From positions 2,255,001 through 2,319,000 of the forward strand of contig CP036424.1 in the NCBI GenBank assembly GCA_007745835.1: a DNA stretch of 64,000 nt, in the 5' to 3' direction. This document shows, piece by piece, positions 34,072 through 44,500 of this stretch. The first letter of the stretch is position 1. Each line of letters begins with the position of its first letter. A program made the translations under genes and the position numbers. The notes under the pieces are model-generated. The model saw only the letters and a list, made by a program, of their open reading frames with translations. It did not search any database and was not told where the DNA came from. The DNA is from Planctomycetes bacterium MalM25 (GTDB lineage Bacteria; Planctomycetota; Planctomycetia; Pirellulales; Lacipirellulaceae).

Positions 34072-36969
34072 ATGCCGACAACGACTTTCCATAGCAATCC
34101 TCCTGCGGCTGACCAAGGAACCCGGAGCGTCTGCTGGGCGCTCCGCGGTATCGGTCTGGCCGGTTCGATGGTCTTGCTGTGGGGCCTGCCCGGCTTGGCC
34201 TCCGAGCCGGTCGATTTCGACGCCGAGGTCCGGCCGATCTTCACCAAGCACTGCACCGCTTGCCACGGTGGAGTCAAGCAGGCGGCCGATCTCTCCTTCG
34301 TTTATGGAGACACCGTCGAGTACACCATCGAAGCCGGATCGCCCGACGACTCGTACCTGATCGAGCGGGTGATTGCCGACGATGAGAGCCGCATGCCGCC
34401 TCCCGAGCACGGCCCTCCGCTCTCCGCCGACGAGGTCGACCTGCTGAAGCGATGGATCGAGCTGGGGGCGGCGTGGGAGGCGCCGTGGTCTTACCTGGCT
34501 CCCCAGCGGCACGCGATGCCAGAGACCGAGGACCCCGATTGGGCTCGCCAACCGATCGATCACTTCGTGCTCGCCAAGCTCGAGGCCGAAGGCGTTGCCC
34601 CGTCGCCCGATGAGCGGCCCGATCGTTGGTTGCGACGAGTCTCCTTGGACCTCGTTGGCTTGCCACCGAGCCTTGAGGAGCGAGCCGCGTTCCTAAAGGA
34701 CCTCTCCGCTACGGGGGAGGAGGCCTACGCCACCGTCGTTGATCGACTGCTCGGTTCGGAACGTTTCGGGGAGCGCTGGGCGAGCGTCTGGTTCGATCTG
34801 GTCCGCTACGCCGACTCCCGCGGGTACGGCGAGGATTCCACCCGCGATATCTGGAAGTACCGCGACTGGGTGATCGACGCCTTCAACGCGGACATGCCGT
34901 ACGACGAATTCACAACGAAACAACTCGCCGGCGATCTGTTCCCCGAGCGGACACTCGAAGACCACCTCGCCACGGCCGTCCACCGCCTCACCCACACGAA
35001 CGAGGAGGGGGGCACCGACGACGAGGAGTTCCGGGTCGCCGCGGTGATCGATCGGGTCTCGACAACTTGGCAGACCTGGATGGGGGTCACGATCGGGTGC
35101 GTACAGTGCCACTCGCACCCCTACGATCCGATCGAGCACGAGGACTTCTACCGTTCGGCCGCCTACTTCAACAACACCGCGGACGTCGATCTGAGCGACG
35201 ATTGGCCCCTGCTGGACGTCCCCATCAAACAAGAAGACTACGTCCTCGCGACCGAACTCGATCGGAGGATCACCCGCGCGAAGCTCGAGGCCTGGGAGCA
35301 ACGCTGGCGTGCGGCGCACCTCGATACCGACTGGACGCCCACGCGGATCGATTCGGTGAGGAGCTCAACGGCGACCGAGGTCGGCGTCGATAAGAAGGAC
35401 GATCACGACGACTACCGCACCTCGGGCACGGTGGCGAAGCACAGCGACTTCGAGCTGACACTCCCCATCGAACCGACGGACAAACCGATCACGGGCGTTA
35501 AGGTCGTCGCCTCGCCGCTCGATCCCGAAACCGCCTTGCCGGACGCCGAAGTCGGGTTCGTGCTCTCGCGCATCCAGCTGGCGATCCTGCCGAAGGACGC
35601 GAAGAAGCCGGTCGACGTGCCGATCCGGCGGATCGTGGGCGACGAGCCATTGCCGCGGTACGACGCGAGCAACAGCCTCCGGGACAACAACGAAGGCTTC
35701 GGCGCGTACACCCGCGTGAACCACCCGCGTGAAGCGGTGCTGATCCCCAAGGAGCCGATCCAGCTGGAGCCCGGCTCGCGTCTGGTGGTGAAGCTGCGTC
35801 ACCGTGTCTTCAACCTGGCAGCCTTTGTCCTCGTGACGCGCCGAGGGTCGGTCGAATACACAACCGACGAAGAGCTGCCGACTCGCCTCGAGGACGAAAC
35901 GCTGACCGAGCTTGACGAGCAAATCAAAGGCCTTCAAGCCGCACGCGATCAGATCGAGTCCGTCCCCACGCCGATCCTTCAAGAGCGGCCCGACCACTTG
36001 GCACGCCCGACTCACCAGTTCATCCGCGGGCTGTTTCTCACGAAAGGGGAACAAGTCGCTGCCGGCGTGCCCGCTTCGATGATCGGCGCGGAGGACCAGC
36101 CCTCGTCGCGACTCGAGCTGGCGGAGTGGCTGGTCAGCGAGGGCAACCCGCTCACGTCGCGAGTCGCCGTGAACCGCTTCTGGTCGCGGCTCTGGGGCAT
36201 CGGCCTCGTGGCGACCGAAGAGGACTTCGGCGCCGCCGGCGATCGGCCTTCTCACCCCGCGCTGCTGGACGATCTCGCGGTTCGTTTCCGTGAGGATTAC
36301 GGCTGGAGCGTCAAACGGCTACTGCGCGAAATCACCCTCTCGCGGGCGTACCGCCAGGAATCGAAGCTCCGCCCCGAGCTGATCGAGCGCGACCCGCTCA
36401 ACCGATTGTTAGCCCACGGCCCCCGGCACAGCCTGCCGGCGGAAACGCTTCGAGACCAGATGCTCGCGGTCAGCGGATTGCTGACCACCAAGATGCACGG
36501 CCCGCCCGTCTACCCGCCGCTCCCGCGTGGGGTGTGGAAGGCTCGCCGGGGTTCGTGGCCGACGGCGCCCGTGGGGAACCCCGATCGCTACCGGCGGAGC
36601 GTTTACACGTTCATCAAGCGGAGCGTCCCGCACCCCGCCTTTGCGGCGTTCGATGCGCCGTCACGCGACTATTGCATTGCGAAGCGTCAGCGATCCAACA
36701 CGCCGCTACAACCGCTGATGCTGCTGAACGACACCGCGTTCGTGGAGTGCGCCGAGGCGCTCGCCGATCGGATGCGCGAGCACCCCGGTGAGCTGTCCGA
36801 ACAGATCGCCTACGGCTTCAGCCGGGCGACCTGCCGCGAACCCCGTGATAACGAGGTCGAGCAGCTCAACAAGTTGCACAGCGAAGTGCTGGCGTCGGAC
36901 GGTGAGAAGATCGCGCTGCAAACGGTCGCGGCGGTGCTGCTCAATCTCGACGAGATCATCACGAAGTAG
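34072..36969 (+). CDS. PSCyt1/DUF1549/DUF1553 (PSD1) protein
   Basis: A 965-residue exported protein typical of planctomycetes. After a hydrophobic leader (LAGSMVLLWGLPGLA) comes the cytochrome-like PSCyt1 domain with CTACH (61-65), then PSD/DUF1549 (VGLPPSLEERAAFL, RYADSRGYGEDSTRDIWKYR) with a second CxxCH (CVQCH, 343-347), and DUF1553 at the C terminus (PLTSRVAVNRFWSRLWG, LLREITLSRAYRQ, TPLQPLMLLNDTAFVECAEA). The family's reaction is not known; haem binding by the two motifs suggests electron transfer. It is always paired with DUF1501, as here 29 bp downstream. Here the pair heads an operon of fucosidases and a sugar-dehydrogenase-like protein. The ATG at 34072 is the start that leads directly into the leader. 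Confidence 0.9.
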   Translation: MPTTTFHSNPPAADQGTRSVCWALRGIGLAGSMVLLWGLPGLASEPVDFDAEVRPIFTKHCTACHGGVKQAADLSFVYGDTVEYTIEAGSPDDSYLIERVIADDESRMPPPEHGPPLSADEVDLLKRWIELGAAWEAPWSYLAPQRHAMPETEDPDWARQPIDHFVLAKLEAEGVAPSPDERPDRWLRRVSLDLVGLPPSLEERAAFLKDLSATGEEAYATVVDRLLGSERFGERWASVWFDLVRYADSRGYGEDSTRDIWKYRDWVIDAFNADMPYDEFTTKQLAGDLFPERTLEDHLATAVHRLTHTNEEGGTDDEEFRVAAVIDRVSTTWQTWMGVTIGCVQCHSHPYDPIEHEDFYRSAAYFNNTADVDLSDDWPLLDVPIKQEDYVLATELDRRITRAKLEAWEQRWRAAHLDTDWTPTRIDSVRSSTATEVGVDKKDDHDDYRTSGTVAKHSDFELTLPIEPTDKPITGVKVVASPLDPETALPDAEVGFVLSRIQLAILPKDAKKPVDVPIRRIVGDEPLPRYDASNSLRDNNEGFGAYTRVNHPREAVLIPKEPIQLEPGSRLVVKLRHRVFNLAAFVLVTRRGSVEYTTDEELPTRLEDETLTELDEQIKGLQAARDQIESVPTPILQERPDHLARPTHQFIRGLFLTKGEQVAAGVPASMIGAEDQPSSRLELAEWLVSEGNPLTSRVAVNRFWSRLWGIGLVATEEDFGAAGDRPSHPALLDDLAVRFREDYGWSVKRLLREITLSRAYRQESKLRPELIERDPLNRLLAHGPRHSLPAETLRDQMLAVSGLLTTKMHGPPVYPPLPRGVWKARRGSWPTAPVGNPDRYRRSVYTFIKRSVPHPAFAAFDAPSRDYCIAKRQRSNTPLQPLMLLNDTAFVECAEALADRMREHPGELSEQIAYGFSRATCREPRDNEVEQLNKLHSEVLASDGEKIALQTVAAVLLNLDEIITK

Positions 36970-36998
36970 TCGTAAGAACCAAATCCTCACGACGCAAT

Positions 36999-38459
36999 AT
37001 GGATAACAGCCACCTACAAGCCGAGCTCGCCGCGCAGTCCTTGCAGGCGCAGACCCGGCGTTCGTTCCTTGGGAACAGCGTCTCGGGCATGGGGGCGATG
37101 TGGCTCGCCGCGCTCGGCGCCGACCGGGCCGGCGCGAGCGCCAGCCCGCCGGCCGCTGCCTTGCCGGCGACGGCCAAGCGGATCATCTACCTGCACATGG
37201 TCGGTGGCCCGAGTCAGCTTGAGCTGTTCGACTACAAGCCGCAGCTCGCCAAGTTCGATGGCAAGCTGTGCCCCGAGGAGTACCTGGAGGGCGAACGCTT
37301 CGCGTTCATTCAAGGCCGGCCCAGGATGCTGGGACCTCAGTTCGATTTCCAACAGCACGGCGAATCGGGCGCCTGGGTCTCCGACCGGATGCCCGAGCTG
37401 GCGAAACGGGCCGATCAACTCTGCTTCGTCAAGACGTTGCAGACCGATCAGTTCAACCACGCGCCGGCCCAGTTGATGGTCCACACGGGCAACGCGCGGA
37501 CCGGCTATCCTTCGATCGGCTCGTGGGTCACTTGGGGGCTGGGCACTTCGAACGAGAACCTGCCGGGATTCATGGTGCTGCTCTCGGGGGGCGTTCCCCG
37601 GAATGGCAAAGCGCTGTGGTCGAGCGGCTTCCTTCCGTCCGTCTACCAAGGTGTGCAGTGCCGCCCCAGCGGCGACCCGATCCTCAATATCTCCAATCCG
37701 AAATCGACCTCCCGCGATGTCCGGCGGAAGATGCTCGACACGCTGAAGAGCCTCAACGAGCAGTCGTACGACGACTACGGCGATCCGGAGACCCTCACTC
37801 GCATCTCGCAGTACGAGATGGCGTTCCGTATGCAGATGACGGCGCCCCAGGTGTCGGACCTCTCCGACGAGCCACAGCACGTCCTCGACGCCTACGGCGT
37901 TGGGGAGGGCAAGAAAACGAACGCCTTCGCCCGCAACTGCATCCTGGCCCGCCGGCTCGCCGAGTCGGGCGTGCGGTACATCCAGCTGTACGACATGGGG
38001 TGGGACTCGCACGGCGCCGCGAAGACCGAAGCGATCAACGGGGGCTTCAAGGACAAGTGCGATCAGACCGATCGTCCGATCTCTGCCCTGCTGGATGACC
38101 TGCAGAGCCGCGGCATGCTGGAGGACACGCTCGTCGTCTGGAGCGGCGAGTTCGGCCGCACGCCGATGCGCGAGAACCGTGGCGGCGTGACCATGCAGTA
38201 CGTGGGGCGTGACCACAGCCCCTCGGCCTTCACCGCTTGGATGGCGGGCGGCGGCGTCAAGCCGGGGTTCACCTACGGCGAGACCGACGAGTTCGGGTAC
38301 CGTCCCGCCAACGACCCGGTGCACCTGCGCGACTTCCACGCGACGTTGCTGCGGCTGCTCGGCGTGGATCACCAGCGCTACAGCGTCTACTTCCAAGGAT
38401 TGAACCAGAAGCTCACCGGGGTTAAACCGGCTAAGGTCCTGCAAGAGATCATCGCGTAA
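36999..38459 (+). CDS. DUF1501 protein with Tat signal
   Basis: A 486-residue protein, sulfatase/alkaline-phosphatase-like in fold according to family knowledge. The N terminus has a twin-arginine motif, TRRSFLGNS (residues 19-27), so it is exported folded. Family blocks include IIYLHMVGGPSQLELFDYKP, DQLCFVKTLQTDQFNHAPAQ, DMGWDSHG and LVVWSGEFGRTPMRENRGG, and GRDHSPSAFTAWMAGGGVKPG. Metal-ligand-like residues (DSHG, GEFGRTP, GRDHSP) are kept. Function is unproven; it is the obligate partner of the DUF1549 gene immediately upstream. It is followed 77 bp later by a GH29 gene, apparently in the same transcript. Confidence 0.92.
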   Translation: MDNSHLQAELAAQSLQAQTRRSFLGNSVSGMGAMWLAALGADRAGASASPPAAALPATAKRIIYLHMVGGPSQLELFDYKPQLAKFDGKLCPEEYLEGERFAFIQGRPRMLGPQFDFQQHGESGAWVSDRMPELAKRADQLCFVKTLQTDQFNHAPAQLMVHTGNARTGYPSIGSWVTWGLGTSNENLPGFMVLLSGGVPRNGKALWSSGFLPSVYQGVQCRPSGDPILNISNPKSTSRDVRRKMLDTLKSLNEQSYDDYGDPETLTRISQYEMAFRMQMTAPQVSDLSDEPQHVLDAYGVGEGKKTNAFARNCILARRLAESGVRYIQLYDMGWDSHGAAKTEAINGGFKDKCDQTDRPISALLDDLQSRGMLEDTLVVWSGEFGRTPMRENRGGVTMQYVGRDHSPSAFTAWMAGGGVKPGFTYGETDEFGYRPANDPVHLRDFHATLLRLLGVDHQRYSVYFQGLNQKLTGVKPAKVLQEIIA

Positions 38460-38536
38460 CCGTCGCCAGGATCGCGAAACGATTCGCCCGCGGGCGGTCT
38501 CCTCACCCAACTCATCACGCACCACTGAGCCTCCAA

Positions 38537-40012
38537 GTGAACATCTTACGCCTGTTGCTCGTTGCGTTCGCCCTGCAGATCGGCCTCGCGGCGTGGGCCG
38601 AAGGGCCCTACGAGCCGAACTGGGAGTCGCTGCGCAAGCACAAGCCGGCGCCCGAGTGGTTCCGCGACGTCAAGTACGGCGTCTACTTCCACTGGGGTGT
38701 TTACTCGGTGCCCGCCTACGGCAACGAGTGGTACCCGAATCACATGCACCATAAAAGTGGAGGAGGTCGCAAGCACGTCTACGACCACCACGTCGCGACC
38801 TACGGCGACCCGTCCGAGTACGGCTACGACAAGTTCGTGCCACAGTTCAAGGCGGAGCATTTCGACGCCGAGGAGTGGGTCGACCTGTTCGCGAAGTCGG
38901 GCGCCAAGTTCGTGGGCCCGGTCGCGGAGCACCACGACGGCTTCGCCATGTGGGACAGCGAGATCACGCCCTGGAACTCCGCCGATCGCGGCCCGAAGAA
39001 GGACATCGTCGGCGAGATCACCGAGGCGGCCCGCAAGCGGGGCATGAAGACGATCGCCACTTTCCACCACGCTCGCAACAACCTCTGGAAGAACGAGAAG
39101 GGGAAGTGGACCGGCCACTACGAGCAAGCCCATCGGCATTTCCCGGAAGTCCTCGAAGACAAAGAGCGGGCGATCCTCTACGGCTACCTCCCGCGTGAAG
39201 AGTTCCTCGACATGTGGTTCGTGAAGCTCAAGGAGGTCATCGACGGTTATGATCCGGACATCATCTGGTTCGACAGCTGGCTGCACGAGATCCCCGATGA
39301 CGTGAAGATGAAGTTCTTGGCGTACTACTTCAACCACGCCGAGGAGACCGGCCAGGAAGTCCTGGTCACCTACAAGCAGAAGGACCTGCCGCAAGATGTC
39401 GGCGTGCTCGATCTCGAGAAGGGGGGGATGGGCGAACTCACCGAGTTCACTTGGCTCACCGACGATACGATCAGCCTCGGCAGCTGGTGCTACACCGAGA
39501 ACCTGCGGATCAAGTCAACCGACATCGTCCTGCACAGCCTGATCGACATCGTCAGCAAGAACGGGCAGCTGGTGCTCAACGTCTCGCCTAAGGCAGACGG
39601 CAGCATCCCGCAGGTCCAGCGCGACGTGCTGCTGGAGCTGGGCGAGTGGCTCGGAAAGTACGGCGAAGCGATCTACGAGACGCGCCCCTTCACCACCTAC
39701 GGGCACGGCCCCACCGTCGCCGGCAAGGGGCACTTCGGCGGGATCGCCACCGACAAGAGCTACACCGCCGAGGACATCCGCTACACCAAGAACGGCGACA
39801 CCGTCTACGCGATCCTACTCGGCACACCCACGGCGGGGGCGGAGACGCTCCTGAAGGGGTTTGCGGGCTCTGAGGCTTCGATCAAGTCGGTCTCGTTGCT
39901 GGGCAGCGACGCGAAGATCGACTGGCGCAAGACCGACGACGGTTTGGCCGTCACCGCGCCGGGCGAGTGCCCGGACGAGATGGCGAATGTCTATCGGATC
40001 GAAACCGAGTAG
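38537..40012 (+). CDS. alpha-L-fucosidase, GH29
   Basis: A 491-residue exported enzyme starting at a GTG at 38537, with a signal peptide (LLLVAFALQIGLAAWAEG). Signatures are VKYGVYFHWGVYSVPAYGNE (45-64), AEHHDGFAMWDSEITPWNS (130-148) and PDIIWFDSWLHEIP, with predicted nucleophile Asp246. The late motif is SKNGQLVLNVSPKADGS. It groups with the HHDGF-type genes at 25863 and 27637, all three ending in a similar C-terminal beta domain (RYTKNGDTVYAILLG). It follows DUF1501 and precedes another GH29 gene in the operon. Confidence 0.94.
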   Translation: MNILRLLLVAFALQIGLAAWAEGPYEPNWESLRKHKPAPEWFRDVKYGVYFHWGVYSVPAYGNEWYPNHMHHKSGGGRKHVYDHHVATYGDPSEYGYDKFVPQFKAEHFDAEEWVDLFAKSGAKFVGPVAEHHDGFAMWDSEITPWNSADRGPKKDIVGEITEAARKRGMKTIATFHHARNNLWKNEKGKWTGHYEQAHRHFPEVLEDKERAILYGYLPREEFLDMWFVKLKEVIDGYDPDIIWFDSWLHEIPDDVKMKFLAYYFNHAEETGQEVLVTYKQKDLPQDVGVLDLEKGGMGELTEFTWLTDDTISLGSWCYTENLRIKSTDIVLHSLIDIVSKNGQLVLNVSPKADGSIPQVQRDVLLELGEWLGKYGEAIYETRPFTTYGHGPTVAGKGHFGGIATDKSYTAEDIRYTKNGDTVYAILLGTPTAGAETLLKGFAGSEASIKSVSLLGSDAKIDWRKTDDGLAVTAPGECPDEMANVYRIETE

Positions 40013-40075
40013 GCGGTGACCTCTTCGGTTTTGTGACCGGACCATCTCAGCAGACGCCGCCCCGTGCAACTCCCT

Positions 40076-41545
40076 ATGCCGCTGATGAAGAATGCCCTCG
40101 CCCTCGCCGCCTGCGTGCTGATGCCGATGGCGACCACTGCGCAAACCCTGTCGAAGGAGGCTCTGCTCGACTTCGTCAACACGCGATACCAGGCGTACTT
40201 CCACTACAACCTCTGCACGTTCAAGAACGTGAACGAGGAGAAGCACTCGGGGCGCAGCCGGGGGACCGAGCCGGTCGAATGGTGGAACCCGACGGGCCTT
40301 GATTGCGAGCAGTGGGCCCAGGTCTGTATCGACTCACGGATGGCGGGCGGCTGGCTGACGGCGAAGCACCACGGCGGCTTCTGCCTGTGGGACAGCGCGC
40401 ACACCGACTACGACGTCGCCTCCTCGCCGGTCAAGACCGACGTCGTCGGCGAGTTCGTAAAGACGTTCCGCGAGCGCGGCCTCAAGGTCGGCATCTACTA
40501 CTCGATCCTCGATTATCACCACGGCATCGACAACGGGACCGTGACTCAAGAGAAGATCGAATTCCTAAAGGCCCAGATCACCGAGCTGCTGACGAACTAC
40601 GGGCCGATCGACTACATGAACTTCGACGGATGGAACACCTGGCCGACGCTGCCGGACTACGACGACTGCCCGTACGACGAGTTGTTCCGACTGGTGAAGC
40701 GTCTCCAACCCGAGTGCCTGATTGTCAGCCACACCTACGAGTCGAACCTCGCCCACACCGAGATCCCTTTCGCCGACGCGGCGGGCCGCGCTTACCCGTA
40801 CCACCCGGACTACATGCGTCCAACCGCCGCGTCCGATTGCTCGCAGCGTGATTGGTGGTGGGACGACATCCCAGAGTACCGCAAGCCGAAGTCGAAGGCG
40901 TACCTGCTGAAGCAACTCGACAGCTACAACTCGCACAACTCGGTTTACGTGCTGAACATCTCGCCCGGCCCCAACGGCCGGCTCGACGACAGCGTCTGCA
41001 AACGGCTCACCGAGGTCGCCGAGGCGTGGGACAGGCCGGCCGACCTGACCGAGGCGGGCGACAACTGGGGCTACCAGTACGACGTCTCGACCAACCTCGC
41101 CTTCCATAAACCGGCGACTCAATCGACCACCGACGGGCCGATCCTCGACATGCGCGCCCGCCCCCGGGCGGAGATCGCCGTCGATGGCGTGATCGAAGGG
41201 AGCGGCGCCATGGAGCAATGCTCGCTGACGACCGAAGAGATGAGCCCCTGGTGGCAGGTCGATCTGCGTTGCGAGTGCCACCTCGACGAGGTGCAGATCT
41301 ACTTTCAAACGGATGCGCCTGACCGAAAGCGTTCCGACATCGCGTTGATCGTCTACGACGCGGCGGGCCAAGCCGTGTGGACCGAACGCCTGAAGCCGTC
41401 GAGCCCGGCGTACACGGAGCCGGATCGATTGGTCGTTAAGCTCGGTTCTGACAAGGTCGTGGGCCGCGTTATCCGCATCAAAGCGATCAGCAAGCAGACC
41501 GTGCTGGGCATCGCGGAAGTCCTTGTTCACGGCGAACCCAACTAG
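40076..41545 (+). CDS. alpha-L-fucosidase, GH29 (second subtype) with F5/8-type domain
   Basis: A 489-residue exported enzyme from the ATG at 40076; an ATG three codons on (MKNALALAACVLMPMATTA) or a GTG at 40064 are alternatives. It differs from the neighbouring fucosidases: the motif is AKHHGGFCLWDSAHTDYDV (96-114) and the nucleophile region is IDYMNFDGWNTWP (Asp184), as in GH29 enzymes that prefer branched, 1,3/1,4-linked fucose. Residues about 335-485 form an F5/8-type C (discoidin-like) domain (NLAFHKPATQSTTDG, WWQVDLRCECHLDEVQIYF) that should bind sugar. It is fourth in the operon, 63 bp after the previous GH29. Confidence 0.92.
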   Translation: MPLMKNALALAACVLMPMATTAQTLSKEALLDFVNTRYQAYFHYNLCTFKNVNEEKHSGRSRGTEPVEWWNPTGLDCEQWAQVCIDSRMAGGWLTAKHHGGFCLWDSAHTDYDVASSPVKTDVVGEFVKTFRERGLKVGIYYSILDYHHGIDNGTVTQEKIEFLKAQITELLTNYGPIDYMNFDGWNTWPTLPDYDDCPYDELFRLVKRLQPECLIVSHTYESNLAHTEIPFADAAGRAYPYHPDYMRPTAASDCSQRDWWWDDIPEYRKPKSKAYLLKQLDSYNSHNSVYVLNISPGPNGRLDDSVCKRLTEVAEAWDRPADLTEAGDNWGYQYDVSTNLAFHKPATQSTTDGPILDMRARPRAEIAVDGVIEGSGAMEQCSLTTEEMSPWWQVDLRCECHLDEVQIYFQTDAPDRKRSDIALIVYDAAGQAVWTERLKPSSPAYTEPDRLVVKLGSDKVVGRVIRIKAISKQTVLGIAEVLVHGEPN

Positions 41546-41566
41546 CCTCCCAAGGCGGATCCCCCG

Positions 41567-44500
41567 ATGAATCGTGGTTCCTCTTCTCGCGACCGGTTGA
41601 ATCGTCGGGTCGAGCGACTCGAACACCGCCGCCTGCTCGCGGTCGATAGCGTCGGGTTCGAGCTGGAGACGGTCGTTCAGCCCGGCGTGCTTAACCAGCC
41701 CGTTACCTTCGACGTAGCCTCCGACGGGCGGATCTTCGTAGCGGAGAAGGAGGGGACGGTCGCCGTGCTCGACGCCAATGGCGCCCGCCTGAGCACCTTC
41801 CTCGATATCCGGGGCCGCGTGAACTCGTTCCAGGACCGAGGCCTCCTGAGCCTGGCGCTCGATCCCGATTTCGACACCAACGGGCACGTCTACCTGAACT
41901 ACGCCAAAGAGATCGACGCCTTCAACCCGGAGATCACCCCCGGCGTCGATCCGGAGGACCTCGACCAGGGGAGCCGTCCCGGCGGGATCAACGCGCTGGG
42001 CGAGGTGATCCGCGTGACCGTCTCGGCGGGCGACCCGAACCTGGCGGACATGACCAGTCAGACCCTGGTTCACGACGGCTTTTTCCACGTCGGCGGGTCG
42101 CACTCGGTCGGGGACATCGACTTCGACAACGACGACAACCTGATCTTCACATGGGGAGATGGCGGCTTCAACGTGCAGGCCCGCCTCGCCGCTCAAGACC
42201 CGGACGATCCGCGTGGCAAGCTCTACCGTGTGAACAAAGACACCTTCGAGGGCGTGCCCGACAACCCCTTCTACGAGGCGGGCGACCCGAGCAGCACACG
42301 CTCTCGCGTCTGGTCCCTCGGCCTGCGCAACACGTGGAAGATGACCGTCGATACGCCGACGGGCGATGTCTACCTCAGCGAGGTCACCGACTCGGGCCCC
42401 GAAGAGATCAACGTCATCCGAGGCGACGGCTCCACGACGCTCAACCTCGGCTGGCCCTGGTTCACCGGCGACAACGCGAGCAACCGCGGCGGCGAGTACG
42501 ACCCCGACGGCGACATCGATGGCGACGGCAACGTCGAGCTGCCTCCGGGCTTCGCGTACGAATCGCCACTCATCGAGCTGGGCGTGCGGACCCAAGGCTA
42601 CTTCGCCATTGTTGGCGGCGCCGTCTACCGACCCGACGCCACGCCGACCGACAACTATCCCGCCGAGTTCGACGGGTTGTACTTCTTCAGCGAGATCGGT
42701 TCGGGTTCGCTCTACGCCTCTGGCCAAGACGGGCAGGAGATGCTCTTCGGCGAACTGGGCGCCAACGAAGGGATCGCCGACATCCAGCTGGGACCCGACG
42801 GCAATCTCTGGGCGACCTCGCTCTTCACCGGCAGGATCCAACGCGTCGTCTTCACCGGTGAAGGGGATGGCATCGACCAGGCGGTGAAGGCGCGAGCCAC
42901 CGCGTCGCGCACCGCGGGCGCGGGTCCGCTCACGGTGCAATTCGATGCGGGCGCCTCGAGCGGCCCCGTCGACGCCAATTTGAGCTACGCCTGGGACTTC
43001 GACGGCGATGGCGGGATCGACTCCACCGACGTGCGTCCGATTCACACCTACAGCGGGGTGGGGCGTAGCCTGACGAAGCTGACCGTCTCCGCGGGGCTCG
43101 AAACCAACGAGATGGTCTTCGAGATCGACTCGCTGGCTTCCGAGCCCTCGGACGGCAATCTGGCGCTCGGCAAGCCGACGTCCCAGTCTTCGACCCGCTC
43201 GGGCGGCGGCGCGTCGAGCCGCGCGGTCGACGGGAACACGAGCGGCGCCTTCCCCGGCGACAACCTGGTCAACTCGGTCACACACACCGTTGGCCCCGGC
43301 GAGCGAACCCCGTTCTGGGAGGTCGATCTCGAGCAGATCGGAGACCTCAGCAGCATCCGCCTGTTCAACCGCGACGGCTTGGAGAGCCGGTTGAGCAACT
43401 TCTACGTGATGATCTCGGACACGCCGATCAGCTCGGGCAACCCGAACGCCGCGATCGCGCTGCCCGACGTGAAGCACGCCTTCTTCTCGGGCTCCGCTGG
43501 CAGCTCGGAGATGCTCGACCTCAGCGACTTTATCGATGTGAACGGCGATCCGATCGACGCGGCCGATTTCACCGGTCGGTACGTGCGGGTGCAGCAGTCG
43601 TCGCAGTTCGGCATCCTTTCCCTCGCGGAGGTGCAGGTCTTCGGCGAGGCAGCGCCGGTGGTGCGGTTCTTCGATCCGGGCCTAGTCCCCTCGGGAGGCG
43701 ACTTGGAGCTGCAGGTGGAGGCCTACGACAGCGGGGACGGGATCGCCAATGTTCAGCTGTTCCTCGACGACCAGTTTGTGCGGCAGGAGACCTTCAGCCC
43801 TTACACCTGGAACGGCTTTGGGCAGGACGATCCGCTCCTGCAGGACCTCGCCACGGGCGAGTACACACTGCGAGCGGTCGCGACCGACGATCAGGGGCTG
43901 CAGTCGAGCAGCGAACGGGTGTTCGCCGTCGGTGTCGAAGGAGATTACAACCGCGACGGCGTCGTGAACGCGGCCGACTACACCGTTTGGCGTGACCGCC
44001 AAGGCGAAGCGGCCGACTCCTTCACCAGCGCCGACGGCGACGGCGACGCGACGGTCGGCGACGGCGACGAGGCCGTGTGGCGAGCGAACTACGGCCGCAC
44101 CGATCAAGTCGTCCCACCGCCCGACCCGACCCACGCCGGTGAGTTCGCCGGCTTGCTCATCAACGGGGACGAGCAGGGCGACGCCTTCGACGAGATCGAT
44201 CTCCGATTCGAGCCACACGGGGGAGGGGAGTTCACCCTGCTCGCGGACAGCTTTACGGGCTACGACGGCGATCGGCTCAACGACCCGGCGCTCGACGGCG
44301 GTTGGGAAGCGGTCTCCCTCGGCGGGGCGAGGCTGCTTAACGGGCACGCCCGGGGCGCCGGCGCGTCGCAGAATCTGCAATCTTTCGATGCCTCGTCGTT
44401 GGACGAGGAGGGCGTCATCACCCTGGAGATGGTCTCCCGGGCCCGCGAGCAGTTTCGCCAAGAGACCGCTTTGATCGATTTCGAAGGGGTGCCGCTGCTG

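Noticed and set aside
40565-43477. A 970-codon open frame on the minus strand
   Set aside because: It lies antisense to two well-supported genes (GH29 and the dehydrogenase-like protein). Its composition (repetitive Val/Arg/Asp/Gly runs) is that of a third-position GC shadow, and no family motif is present.
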